Part shown: positions 25,347 to 34,699 of the stretch, piece after piece | Position numbering within the stretch: the first letter of the stretch is position 1 | Layout of the letters: the number at the start of each line of letters is the position of its first letter | Assembly (NCBI GenBank): GCA_942492735.1 | Contig: OW818648.1 | Location: forward strand, 1,426,001 to 1,490,000 | Length of the DNA: 64,000 nucleotides | Direction of reading: 5' to 3' | Origin: Sporobacter sp942492735 | Lineage (GTDB): Bacteria > Bacillota > Clostridia > Oscillospirales > Oscillospiraceae | Position numbers and translations under genes: made by a program | Notes under the pieces: generated by a model | What the model saw: only the letters and a program-made list of their open reading frames with translations | What the model was told of the DNA's origin: nothing | Database searches by the model: none

Positions 25347-25661
25347 ATGTCTAATGAAGTGATTAAAGCCATTACTGATGCCGAGGAGTCGGCGAGAGAG
25401 GATACCCTCAAAGCACAGGCTGCCGCCAAGGCCATGATTGCCAAAGCCGATAAAGAAGGCCAGGCCGCCGTGACGGAGGCCGTTTCGCGTGCCGAGGAGG
25501 AAGCAAAGAAACTTATGCGCGCTGCCGATGAAAAGGCCGCTCAAAATGCAGCCGAGCTTCAGGCCAGCACGTCAAATCTTGCCGGCGATATCCGCCGGCG
25601 GGCTGAAACCAGGCTTGATCAAGCATCTTCACTTATTGTTGAAAGGATTGTGCAAAGCTGA
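25347..25661 (+). CDS. V-type ATPase subunit H/G (peripheral stalk)
   Basis: A 104-residue, Ala/Glu/Lys-rich, almost wholly coiled-coil protein (AEESAREDTLKAQAAAKAMI and onward). It is the expected size and position of the small peripheral-stalk subunit (AhaH/NtpF type) that pairs with subunit E to brace the catalytic head against the membrane motor. ATG 25347 follows GAGGGGGT. Its last base overlaps the next gene's start. Confidence 0.8.
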   Translation: MSNEVIKAITDAEESAREDTLKAQAAAKAMIAKADKEGQAAVTEAVSRAEEEAKKLMRAADEKAAQNAAELQASTSNLAGDIRRRAETRLDQASSLIVERIVQS

Positions 25662-27589
25662 TGGCAATCGTCAAAATGAAAAAAATCAAGCTTTTTTCAG
25701 TGCGGTCGCAAAAGGACAGTCTGCTCAACGATCTGATGCAGCTTGGATGTGTAGAGTTTTCGGAGCCTGAAATATTCGCGTTGGCAAAAAAAGAGTCCAG
25801 CGAGCTTGACCGTTTTCGGTCGGAGCAGGCGAGCCTGAATCGGGGGCTGGAGCTGCTGAACCAGTATGCCTACGAAAAAAGTAAAATGTTCGAGCAGAGG
25901 CCTGAGATCTCAGCCCAGACGTTTTTGGATGAATCCGAATTGGCCGGCAGGCTCGAGCTGTCACGAAGGCTTGAAACCCTGGACAGCCAGATTAAGCGTT
26001 TATCGGCGCTGGAGGTACAGCAGAGCAATCTCATCGAGTCGCTCCTGTCGTGGAAAGACCTGACGCTGCCGCTTGAGAGTACGGGAACAAAGTCGGTTTC
26101 TGTCGTACTCGGTACGATTCCATCAAGCGTGACACTCGATCCGGTCGACGCTGCGCTTGCAGAAGCGGTTCCGGAAGCCCAGCTTCTGAGGGTTTCGTCA
26201 ATTAAGGAGCAGCATTGTCTAATGCTCGTCTGTCTGAAGACAAAAATGACAGATGCAGCGGAATGCCTTCGCGTCTATGGTTTTTCCGTCGCATCATTCA
26301 AAAATCTCAGCGGTACGGCCTTTGAAAACATCTCGGAAGCCGAGAAGCGTCTGACTGAAATGCGTGATGAAAAACGCGCTTTAAGTGAAGAAATCGCCGC
26401 GGAGGCGCCCAGTAAAAACGATTTGAAGCTGTGCATCGACCTTTTGAGCACGAAGATTTCAAAGGCCGAGGCGGCGGAAAGACTTTTGCGCACCGAAAGT
26501 ACCGATTTACTTGTCGGCTGGTTCCCCGCGCCGGCAGAGAAAAAGCTTAGCAGCGTACTTGCTAAATATGATTGCGCATGGGAAACGTCCGATCCCGAGC
26601 CTGAGGAGACGGAAGATGTCCCGATTTTCATAAAGAACAACAGAATCTCGGCGCCGCTGGGTATGGTAACGAATATGTACAGCCCGCCCGCATACAACGG
26701 AATCGACGCGAACCCCCTGATCATGCCGTTTTTCTGCTTGTTTTTTGGAATGATGTACGCTGACCTGGGTTATGGGCTTGTGCTGACGTCTCTTTGTCTA
26801 TTGTTCAGAAAAAAGGCAAAGCCACGCGGCGGGACAAAGCAGCTTATTGAACTGATGATCCTGTGCGGTATATCCACGATGATCTTCGGCGTCGTCACCG
26901 GCAGCTTTTTTGGGAATGCGATCGCAAGCATCGCTCAGATTTTCGGTTATCCGACGCCGGTTTTACCCTCCTTCCTCAATCTGCTGACGCATCCGCTGAT
27001 CGACCCTTCAAAGGACATGATCATGATACTGGTCATTTCTCTCGGCCTCGGATTCATTCAGATCGTCGTCGGTATGGCGATCAACGCCTATATGCTCATA
27101 CGCGACGGACACCTCTGGGATGCCGTGTTTGACATCGGCTCCTGGTGGCTGCTGTTCGCCGGAATTGCGGTCGGCGCGCTTGGCGGAACCTGGTATGTCT
27201 GTTATGCCGGAGTCGCCGCGCTGATCCTGACGCAGGGCAGAGCGAAAAAAGGCATTCTCGGAAAGCTTTTCGGAGGGCTTGGCAGCCTCTATAACATCAC
27301 ATCTTACCTGAGCGACATCCTCTCGTATTCTCGGCTTATGGCGCTGATGCTCGCGGGCTCCGTCATTGCAAGCATCGTCAATATGCTCGGCGCCATGCCC
27401 GGATCCATCATTGCCTTCATCCCCATTTTTCTGTTCGGACATGCCTTCAATATGGCAATCAATATAGTCGGCACATACGTGCATACATCGCGGCTTCAGT
27501 ATCTTGAATATTTCGGCAAGTTCTATAAGGATGGCGGGAGGGAATTCTCTCCACTTCGAATCAATACCAACTATGTAGATATTATTTAA
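25661..27589 (+). CDS. ntpI: V-type ATPase subunit I (membrane a-subunit)
   Basis: A 642-residue protein with the family's two halves: a cytoplasmic N-terminal half with coiled coil (to about 340) and a C-terminal half with about seven to eight membrane spans. Landmarks are FGMMYADLGYGL and YLSDILSYSRLMALMLAGSV, the latter containing the arginine that faces the rotor ring. It provides the ion half-channels. Its ATG overlaps the preceding stop (TGATGG). Confidence 0.93.
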   Translation: MAIVKMKKIKLFSVRSQKDSLLNDLMQLGCVEFSEPEIFALAKKESSELDRFRSEQASLNRGLELLNQYAYEKSKMFEQRPEISAQTFLDESELAGRLELSRRLETLDSQIKRLSALEVQQSNLIESLLSWKDLTLPLESTGTKSVSVVLGTIPSSVTLDPVDAALAEAVPEAQLLRVSSIKEQHCLMLVCLKTKMTDAAECLRVYGFSVASFKNLSGTAFENISEAEKRLTEMRDEKRALSEEIAAEAPSKNDLKLCIDLLSTKISKAEAAERLLRTESTDLLVGWFPAPAEKKLSSVLAKYDCAWETSDPEPEETEDVPIFIKNNRISAPLGMVTNMYSPPAYNGIDANPLIMPFFCLFFGMMYADLGYGLVLTSLCLLFRKKAKPRGGTKQLIELMILCGISTMIFGVVTGSFFGNAIASIAQIFGYPTPVLPSFLNLLTHPLIDPSKDMIMILVISLGLGFIQIVVGMAINAYMLIRDGHLWDAVFDIGSWWLLFAGIAVGALGGTWYVCYAGVAALILTQGRAKKGILGKLFGGLGSLYNITSYLSDILSYSRLMALMLAGSVIASIVNMLGAMPGSIIAFIPIFLFGHAFNMAINIVGTYVHTSRLQYLEYFGKFYKDGGREFSPLRINTNYVDII

Positions 27590-27604
27590 GGAGGAAATTT
27601 AGGA

Positions 27605-28093
27605 ATGGCAAGTTTTTTTGATCTTTTCGGCGGAGCCGCATTGGCTTTTTTAGGCGCAGGAATCGCTGCTGTTTTATGCTGCATCGGCAGTGCCAAGGGC
27701 ACAGGTATCGCCGGTGAAGCCGGCGCAGGTCTTCTTTGCGAGGATCCCAAGCAGTTTTCGAAAATCCTGATCCTTCAGGTTATCCCTGGCACGCAGGGGC
27801 TTTACGGCTTTGTTACAGCCTTCATCTGCATGCTGCAGATGGGCGTATTCGCGGGCACAGACCTTACAACAATTACAGTAACACAAGGTTTCGGCTTCTT
27901 TGTCGCCTGTATCCCCATGGCTCTTGGCGGCTGGATTTCCGCAATTGCACAGGGCCGCGTCGCTGCCGCAAGCGTCAATATCGTTGCTAAAAAGCCGAAT
28001 GACTGGGCAAAGGGCATGACGCTGTGCATCATTGTTGAGTTCTATGCCATTCTTTCGCTGCTGGTGTCTATATTAATACTCATGAACATCTGA
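27605..28093 (+). CDS. ntpK: V-type ATPase subunit K (rotor c-ring)
   Basis: A 162-residue proteolipid with four membrane spans in two hairpins. Ion-site residues line up with Enterococcus hirae NtpK: PGTQGLYGF (Thr63, Gln64), IAQG (Gln116) and VEFYAIL (Glu145). This Thr/Gln/Gln/Glu set is the known Na+ coordination pattern, so the motor is predicted to move Na+, although that needs experiment. RBS AAGGAGG precedes ATG 27605. Confidence 0.93.
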   Translation: MASFFDLFGGAALAFLGAGIAAVLCCIGSAKGTGIAGEAGAGLLCEDPKQFSKILILQVIPGTQGLYGFVTAFICMLQMGVFAGTDLTTITVTQGFGFFVACIPMALGGWISAIAQGRVAAASVNIVAKKPNDWAKGMTLCIIVEFYAILSLLVSILILMNI

Positions 28094-28107
28094 AATGGAC
28101 GCGTAAT

Positions 28108-28707
28108 ATGAATGGAATCGATAAGATCATCACCCATATTAAGGCCGACGCTGACGCTGAAGGTCAAGCGATAACGGATGAGGCTTTAAAAAAGTGCGAT
28201 GAGTTAAGGGTACAATACGAAAAGGCAGCAAAGGACGAATCCGCGAAGATTTTGAGCAAGGGCCAACAGGATGCCGAGGTCCGCATTGACCGTCTCGGCC
28301 ATGCCGCGGTGCTTGAGTCGAAAAAACAGATCCTTACAGCAAAGCAGGAGATGGTCTCTCTCGCGTTCGAACGCGCTGTATCGATGCTCATAGAACTGCC
28401 GGCGAACGACTACACTGCCCTGTTGGTACGCCTCGCCGTGTCCGCATCCCGGACCGGCAGCGAAGAGGTCATTCTGTCCGTGGGTGACAGGACGTCCATC
28501 GGCGAAACGGTGTGCAGCAAGGCAAACGCAGCCCTCGCGGCGGCTGGTAAGACGCATTCGTTAAAGCTGTCCGAGCTGACAGGCAATATCCGCGGCGGCC
28601 TCATCCTGAGCAGCGGTGATATTGAGGTCAACTGCAGTGTTGACACGCTCGTCATGCGCTTAAAAAATGAGATGTCGGCAAAAGTGGCCGGCACACTGTT
28701 CGATTAA
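28108..28707 (+). CDS. ntpE: V-type ATPase subunit E (peripheral stalk)
   Basis: A 199-residue protein with an N-terminal coiled coil (to about 110) and a compact C-terminal head containing NIRGGLILSSGDIEVNCS, a landmark of subunit E. It pairs with the small coiled-coil subunit encoded at 25347. It starts 14 bases after the K gene stop. Confidence 0.9.
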   Translation: MNGIDKIITHIKADADAEGQAITDEALKKCDELRVQYEKAAKDESAKILSKGQQDAEVRIDRLGHAAVLESKKQILTAKQEMVSLAFERAVSMLIELPANDYTALLVRLAVSASRTGSEEVILSVGDRTSIGETVCSKANAALAAAGKTHSLKLSELTGNIRGGLILSSGDIEVNCSVDTLVMRLKNEMSAKVAGTLFD

Positions 28708-28727
28708 GTCACCGGGGAGGAGAGAAC

Positions 28728-29732
28728 TTGCCTAAAAAAAAGCTAAAAGATACAGAATTTTTGTTTCTGACGTCTATGCTCCGTGCCCGGGAATCAAAGA
28801 TGCCGAGCGCCGACAGGAAAAACCGCATGCTCGATGCGTCCGATTTCGACGAGGCGGCGAAGCTCTTGATGGACTGCGGTTATCCCGATATGTCCCAGAT
28901 GAACGCAGCTCAGCTCAACGCTGTTTTAAGCGGACATAGGGCAGCGATTCTCACGGAGATTTCAAATCATGATCAGGCTAAAAAAATGACAGACATCTTC
29001 AGACTCAAATTCGACTACCACAACATCAAGGTCTTGGTCAAGGCCATGGGTGCGAATTCGGACGGCAGTCAGCTGTTGTCCGAGTCCGGCCGCGTCGCCG
29101 CCAATGTCCTGACCGAGGCTTTCAATACGGGCGACAGAGGCGCGCTGCCCAAGTCTATGACCCATGCGATCAGCGAATCCCTCGGCATCCTCTCCAGAAC
29201 AAAAAACCCTCAGCTTGCCGATATCAAAATCGACAAGATTTATTACAGTGAGCTTTTGGGTATTGCCGAAGAGCTGGGCGATGACTTTATATCCGGTTAC
29301 GTACGTCTTTTAATCGACAGCGCCAACCTCAGAACAGCGGTCAGAACACTCCGTATGAACCGCGACATGGATTTCCTGAAATTGGCAGTCATCGACGGCG
29401 GAAATGTGAAAACAGAACGTCTGACGAAGCTCTCTCCGACAGGGGAAGAGCTGACCGATATTTTCTCATCGGGACTTCTCGCTGAAGCAGCCAGCCTAGG
29501 AATCGCTGCCGTTGTCGGCGGGCAGATGACCCGATTTGAGCTGGAATGCGACAACGCCATAACAGTTTATATGTCAAAATCAAAGCTTGTCAGCTTTGGA
29601 ATACCGCCGGTATTCGCGTATTTGGCCGCGCTCGAAACAGAGGTAACAGCAATCCGGATGATATTAACGGGTAAGCTTTCCGGCATCACGCCGGAGGTGA
29701 TCCGGGAAAGGCTGCGTAACAGCTATGTATAA
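28728..29732 (+). CDS. ntpC: V-type ATPase subunit C (d-type, rotor cap)
   Basis: A 334-residue, mostly helical protein of the V-ATPase C/d family, which links the central stalk to the membrane ring. Landmarks are FRLKFDYHNIKVLVKAMG and the end AALETEVTAIRMILTGKLSG. It starts with TTG 28728 behind GGGGAGGAG. Its stop overlaps the ATG of the F gene. Confidence 0.9.
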   Translation: MPKKKLKDTEFLFLTSMLRARESKMPSADRKNRMLDASDFDEAAKLLMDCGYPDMSQMNAAQLNAVLSGHRAAILTEISNHDQAKKMTDIFRLKFDYHNIKVLVKAMGANSDGSQLLSESGRVAANVLTEAFNTGDRGALPKSMTHAISESLGILSRTKNPQLADIKIDKIYYSELLGIAEELGDDFISGYVRLLIDSANLRTAVRTLRMNRDMDFLKLAVIDGGNVKTERLTKLSPTGEELTDIFSSGLLAEAASLGIAAVVGGQMTRFELECDNAITVYMSKSKLVSFGIPPVFAYLAALETEVTAIRMILTGKLSGITPEVIRERLRNSYV

Positions 29733-30045
29733 AATCGCTGTCATCGGCGGCTCGGATACGGTTATGGGCTTTCGTGCACTCGGTCTCGAGACGTTTCCGG
29801 TCTCCAACGCGGAGGACGCCAAGCATATTCTTCATCAGCTCACATCAATAGATTCTGAGGCTGAATATGCGATCATCTACCTTGAGGAGACGCTCGCCTG
29901 CGCACTTCGTGTTGAAATCGACAAGTTTAAAAACAGTGTGACTCCCGCCGTGATCCTGATACCCGGCAGGGAAGGTTCGACAGGGCAGGGCCTGACAGCG
30001 CTGCATGAAGCTGTAAAACGCGCGATCGGCACAGACATCTTATAA
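29725..30045 (+). CDS. ntpG: V-type ATPase subunit F (central stalk)
   Basis: A 106-residue Rossmann-like protein starting YKIAVIGGSDTVMGFRALGL, the usual opening of subunit F, with AIIYLEETLA and PAVILIPGREGS later. It binds subunit D in the rotor. It overlaps the C gene by 8 bases, indicating coupled translation. In E. hirae nomenclature this is NtpG. Confidence 0.9.
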   Translation: MYKIAVIGGSDTVMGFRALGLETFPVSNAEDAKHILHQLTSIDSEAEYAIIYLEETLACALRVEIDKFKNSVTPAVILIPGREGSTGQGLTALHEAVKRAIGTDIL

Positions 30046-30097
30046 AACGCCATTTACACGCAAATTGCACAATTTGCATTGGAAAGAAGGTAATTAA

Positions 30098-31868
30098 ATG
30101 AGCGGAAAAATCGTTAAGGTTTCCGGTCCGCTTGTCGTTGCGGAAGGATTAGCCGACGCAAACATGGCGGACGTCGTCCGTGTCGGCAGCCAGCGGCTTA
30201 TCGGCGAGATATTGACAATGACCGGAGATTCCGCCTCAATCCAGGTTTACGAAGAAACGAGCGGCCTTGGCCCCGGCACAGAGGTCGTCACGACCGGCGT
30301 TCCCCTGTCTGTTGAGCTTGGGCCCGGCCTTTTAGACAATATTTACGACGGAATCCAGCGCCCTCTTCGGGAGGTGCGTGAGCTGACAGGCTCAACCATA
30401 TCGCGCGGCGTCGATATTCCGGCGCTGAACAGGTCGCGCATGTGGGATTTTGTTCCCACGGCAAAGGTCGGCGACACCGTGACGGGGGGAAGCATCATCG
30501 GCACAGTGCGTGAAACGGCGACGGTGTCTCCATAAAATCATGGTGCCTCACGGCATTGTCGGTGTGATTGAATCGATTGACGCAGGGTCGTTTAACATCA
30601 CGCAGATCATATGCAAAATCAGGACAGCCGACGACGCGCTCCGGGAGGTCGCAATGCTGCAGAAGTGGCCTGTACGCGTCAGCCGTCCGTATGTACGCAA
30701 ATCCATGCCGACCACCCCTCTATGCTCCGGCCAACGTATCATAGACACGATGTTTCCACTCGCAAAGGGCGGCACCGCTGCCGTTCCCGGTCCGTTCGGA
30801 AGCGGTAAGACGGTCGTTCAGCATCAGCTGGCCAAATGGTCGGACGTTGATATCGTCGTCTATATCGGCTGCGGCGAGCGTGGAAACGAAATGACCGACG
30901 TTTTGATGGAATTCCCGGAATTAAAGGACCCGCGCAGCGGCGAACCACTGATGAAGCGTACGGTTTTGATTGCCAATACATCGGACATGCCTGTTGCGGC
31001 GCGTGAAGCGTCAATTTATACGGGCATCACGATTGCTGAATACTTCCGCGATATGGGGTATGACGTTGCCGTTATCGCCGATTCGACCTCCCGCTGGGCT
31101 GAGGCTTTGCGCGAGATGTCCGGACGTCTTGAGGAGATGCCCGGCGAAGAAGGCTATCCTGCCTATCTCGCCTCACGTCTGGCGCAGTTCTACGAGCGCG
31201 CCGGCTCCGTCGAATGCCTCGGCGGCGACAAAAGACGCGGCAGCCTGACGGCAATCGGCGCCGTCTCTCCTCCGGGCGGCGATACCTCTGAGCCTGTCTC
31301 GCAGGCGACGATGCGGATCGTCAAGGTCTTCTGGGGACTGGATGCTTCCCTCGCGTATTCCCGCCACTTCCCGGCCATCAACTGGCTGACGAGCTATTCT
31401 CTCTATCTGGATACCTTGAAGCCCTGGTACGACAGCACGTTTGGACGCGATTTCATGACGAACCGTGAGCGCGCCATGGCACTTTTGCAGGAGGAATCAC
31501 AGCTCCAGGAAATCGTCAGGCTCGTCGGCCAGGACTCGCTCTCGGCGCCTGACAGACTGACGCTTGAAACGGCCAAAATGATCCGCGAGGACTTCCTGCA
31601 GCAGAATGCATTTGAGGAGCTCGACAGCTATACCCCTTACGATAAGCAGGGCATGCTGCTTGCGCTCATTCTGAAGTACAACACGCTGAGCAGTGACGCG
31701 CTTGACAAGGGCGTCACAGACATCCAAAAGCTGTTTTCAATCGAAGCAAGAGAGCAGATCGGCCGCGCCAAGATGGTTAAAGCCGACGAGTATAAAGAGA
31801 AATATACACACATCGCCGAGTCGATGGCTTACCAGATTACTGATATCATTGAAGGAGGCGACGAATAA
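30098..31868 (+). pseudogene. ntpA: V-type ATPase catalytic subunit A, split by one frameshift
   Basis: Two frames together encode the whole A subunit. The first (30098-30535) holds the beta-barrel and start of the bulge domain and ends GTVRETATVSP. The second (usable from about 30529) resumes HKIMVPHGIVGVIESI and continues through Walker A GPFGSGKT and the catalytic GERGNEMTD to the end at 31868. One extra T in GTG-T-CTC-CAT-AAA near 30530 explains the break: without it the protein reads through as ATVLHKIMVP. All other subunits are intact, so a sequencing error is likely, but a real mutation or recoding site cannot be excluded. Confidence 0.85.
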
Positions 31869-33250
31869 TGATCAGAGAATACCGTACGATAAGTGAAATC
31901 GTCAGTCCTCTTATGATGATCAAGGACGTCGAAGGCGTGACCTACGACGAGTTGGCTGAGCTTGAGCTGCCAAACGGCGATATCCGCCGCTGCAAGGTCC
32001 TTGAGGTCAACGGAGATACGGCCGTCGTGCAGCTTTTCGAAAGTGCCGCCGGTATCAACCTTGCCCAGTCAAAGGTCCGTTTCCTCGGCCACCCGCTGCA
32101 GCTGGCCGTGTCGGGCGACATGCTCGGCCGTGTCTTTAACGGAATGGGACAGCCCATCGACGGCGGCCCCGAAATTCTTGCCGAATCGCATAAGGATGTC
32201 AACGGCTTGCCGATGAACCCGGCGGCGCGCGATTATCCGAATGAATTTATTCAGACAGGAGTTTCCGCGATTGACGGACTCAACACCCTGGTACGCGGAC
32301 AGAAGCTCCCGATCTTCTCGGGCTCCGGCCTGCCGCACGCGCAGCTTGCTGCCCAGATTGCGCGTCAGGCGAAGGTCCTCGGCGATCAATCGGCGAATTT
32401 CGCCGTCGTGTTCGCCGCAATCGGCATCACCTTTGAGGAGGCCGAATACTTCGTCCAGGAATTCAACCGCACCGGCGCAATCGACCGTACAGTCCTCTTT
32501 ACGAATCTGGCCGACGACCCGGCTGTCGAGCGTATCGCGACACCGCGTATGGCGTTGACCGCAGCCGAATATCTTGCCTTTGAGATGGACATGCACGTGC
32601 TCGTTATCCTCACGGATATTACGAATTATGCCGAGGCACTGCGTGAGGTTTCCGCCGCGCGCAAGGAGGTTCCCGGACGCCGCGGCTATCCCGGCTATCT
32701 CTATACCGACCTTGCCACAATGTATGAACGCGCCGGACGCCGCATCGGTCAAGCCGGTTCGATCACGATGATCCCAATCCTCACAATGCCGGAGGACGAC
32801 AAGACGCATCCGATACCCGACCTGACCGGCTATATCACAGAGGGTCAGATCATCTTGTCCCGCGATCTCTACAGAAAGGGCATCACGCCGCCCATCGATG
32901 TTCTGCCCTCCCTGTCGCGTCTGAAGGACAAGGGCATCGGTAAGGGCAAGACAAGAGAAGACCACGCCGACACGATGAACCAGCTCTTTGCCGCTTACTC
33001 CTCCGGTAAGGACGCAAAGGAATTAATGACGATTCTCGGCGAAAGCGCGCTGTCGCCGACGGATATCCTATTCGCAAAATTCGCCGACGCGTTTGAAAAA
33101 CGCTACGTTATGCAGAGTTACGATGAAAACCGGTCCATCGAAGAGACGCTGAATCTGGGCTGGGAGCTTCTGTCGATCCTCCCCAAAGCCGAGCTCAAGC
33201 GTATTAAAACGGCACTCATTGCGAAGTATTTGCCTTCTGAACAGGACTAA
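31868..33250 (+). CDS. ntpB: V-type ATPase subunit B (non-catalytic)
   Basis: A 460-residue regulatory nucleotide-binding subunit. It lacks a canonical Walker A, as expected, and shows the family stretches FSGSGLPHAQLAAQIARQA, ILTDITNYAEALREVSAAR and the C-terminal LGWELLSILP. It alternates with A in the hexameric head. Its ATG shares a base with the A-subunit stop (TAATG). Confidence 0.95.
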   Translation: MIREYRTISEIVSPLMMIKDVEGVTYDELAELELPNGDIRRCKVLEVNGDTAVVQLFESAAGINLAQSKVRFLGHPLQLAVSGDMLGRVFNGMGQPIDGGPEILAESHKDVNGLPMNPAARDYPNEFIQTGVSAIDGLNTLVRGQKLPIFSGSGLPHAQLAAQIARQAKVLGDQSANFAVVFAAIGITFEEAEYFVQEFNRTGAIDRTVLFTNLADDPAVERIATPRMALTAAEYLAFEMDMHVLVILTDITNYAEALREVSAARKEVPGRRGYPGYLYTDLATMYERAGRRIGQAGSITMIPILTMPEDDKTHPIPDLTGYITEGQIILSRDLYRKGITPPIDVLPSLSRLKDKGIGKGKTREDHADTMNQLFAAYSSGKDAKELMTILGESALSPTDILFAKFADAFEKRYVMQSYDENRSIEETLNLGWELLSILPKAELKRIKTALIAKYLPSEQD

Positions 33251-33263
33251 GAGGTGATTCCAA

Positions 33264-33914
33264 ATGGCAACTAAAACAGTATCGCCGACCCGCATGGAGC
33301 TCACGCGCCTTAAAACGCGGCTGAAGACTGCCACGCGCGGCCACAAGCTCTTAAAAGACAAGCGCGATGAGCTGATGCGCCAGTTTCTTGAAATTGTCAG
33401 GCGCAACAGAGAGCTGCGTACACGCGTCGACGAGGGACTTAGCGCCGCCAACCGCGCGCTTGCCGTGGCTTCGGCCATCATGTCGCCCGAGATGCTCGAA
33501 CAGTCTCTGCTGTACCCGAGACAGAGCGTCGAGCTCGATATGACTCTGCGCAATATCATGTCGGTTTATATTCCGGTTTACAAGTATACGACGAAGAACA
33601 CGAATGCCTCCGAAATCTACCCCTACGGCTTCGCCCAGACCTCCGGAGAGCTCGACGACGCGCTATCGGCCATGGCCAACGTTTTCAGCGATATGCTGGA
33701 GCTTGCGCAGGTCGAAAAGACGATGCAGCTTTTGGCCAACGAGATCGAAAAGACCCGCCGACGCGTCAACGCGCTGGAGTATGTCATGATTCCCGAGATG
33801 CGGACGAACATCAAGTATATCTCCATGAAGCTCGAGGAAAACGACCGCTCCACAAAGGTCCGCCTCATGAAGGTCAAGGAAATGGTCCTGGCCAACGCGC
33901 ACAAATATAAGTAA
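33264..33914 (+). CDS. ntpD: V-type ATPase subunit D (central stalk)
   Basis: A 216-residue protein with long N- and C-terminal helices that form the rotor coiled coil. The opening PTRMELTRLKTRLKTATRGH and the later RRRVNALEYVMIPEM are characteristic. It is the last gene of the operon, followed by a terminator. RBS GAGGTGA precedes ATG 33264. Confidence 0.93.
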   Translation: MATKTVSPTRMELTRLKTRLKTATRGHKLLKDKRDELMRQFLEIVRRNRELRTRVDEGLSAANRALAVASAIMSPEMLEQSLLYPRQSVELDMTLRNIMSVYIPVYKYTTKNTNASEIYPYGFAQTSGELDDALSAMANVFSDMLELAQVEKTMQLLANEIEKTRRRVNALEYVMIPEMRTNIKYISMKLEENDRSTKVRLMKVKEMVLANAHKYK

Positions 33915-33935
33915 ATAATTAAACAGCGGCAAATA

Positions 33936-33973
33936 AAAACCGATGGCTTTCTAAATGGACAGCTATCGGTTTT
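33936..33973 (+). terminator. Terminator of V-ATPase operon
   Basis: AAAACCGATGGCT pairs with AGCTATCGGTTTT (13 bp with one G-U), 22 bases after the D subunit stop, with the T-run included in the right arm. Confidence 0.8.
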
Positions 33974-33994
33974 AATCTATTGTTTTAGAAGAAA

Positions 33995-34023
33995 TTGACA
34001 TAAAGCCCGGCTTGATGTATACT
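33995..34023 (+). promoter_or_regulatory. SigA-type promoter of nfeD-floA operon
   Basis: Exact TTGACA (33995-34000), a 17-base spacer and TATACT (34018-34023, five of six consensus bases). This predicts a leader of about 110 bases before the NfeD start. Confidence 0.75.
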
Positions 34024-34142
34024 ATAATATATAATGGTTTGCGGTTGGAGCAGTTCACTGCTTTCAAGACTTGAGCTTTAAGGGTGGAGAGCTTCTGATG
34101 AAGTTTACTGCCCTTTTATTTTTTTGGAAAGGGGGTATTTAT

Positions 34143-34661
34143 ATGAATTTAGTTGTGTTGGCAGGTATCTTCAGTTTTTTTACAGGAATCGGGACGCTGC
34201 AGGCGATCGTTTTAATTCTTGGTCTGGTTTTGCTGATTGCTGAAATGTTTTTGCCCGGATTTGGGATTGCGGGCGGCAGCGGAATCGTACTTATGATCAT
34301 CGGTATTATTTTGACGGCACGGACACCGCTTGAAGCTTTTATTATGATAGTCATACTGATCGCATTGATCGCTCTGCTGCTTGCGATAGTCCTGCGCTCG
34401 GCAAAAAAAGGGAAGCTGTCAAAGAAATTGATTCTCAGATCGGCCTCGAGGCGGGAGGATGGATTCAGCAGTACGGCCGATTCGACGGACCTTGTCGGTA
34501 AGGAAGGTGTCGCCATTTCAATTCTTCGGCCTTCAGGAATCGGTGAATTTGAAGGGCAGCGGCTTGATGTGGTTTCGGACGGGGGATACATTGAACCCTG
34601 CACCAAAATAAAGATTGTCCAGACAGAGGGAAGACGCATCGTTGTTAAACAAATCGATTAA
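34143..34661 (+). CDS. NfeD family protein, short form
   Basis: A 172-residue protein with three or four N-terminal membrane spans and a C-terminal OB-fold (LVGKEGVAISILRPSGIGEF ... RIVVKQ). It is the short NfeD type without the ClpP-like protease domain. Start ATG 34143 is chosen for the GGAAAGGGGG just upstream. It is directly followed by a flotillin gene, the known nfeD-floA pairing thought to organise membrane microdomains. Confidence 0.88.
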   Translation: MNLVVLAGIFSFFTGIGTLQAIVLILGLVLLIAEMFLPGFGIAGGSGIVLMIIGIILTARTPLEAFIMIVILIALIALLLAIVLRSAKKGKLSKKLILRSASRREDGFSSTADSTDLVGKEGVAISILRPSGIGEFEGQRLDVVSDGGYIEPCTKIKIVQTEGRRIVVKQID

Positions 34662-34699
34662 GTATTCAGTCAATAGTCGAAGTGAAAGGAATGGTTTTT

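Noticed and set aside
30510..30535. Separate start for the second half of V-ATPase subunit A (GTG at 30510)
   Set aside because: It has no RBS, and the first residues (MKRRRCL) are out of family; the frames join better by a one-base correction near 30530.
30510..30540. Programmed frameshift signal in subunit A
   Set aside because: There is no slippery heptamer, no prfB-like CUU-UGA context and no clear downstream structure; an error or mutation is simpler.
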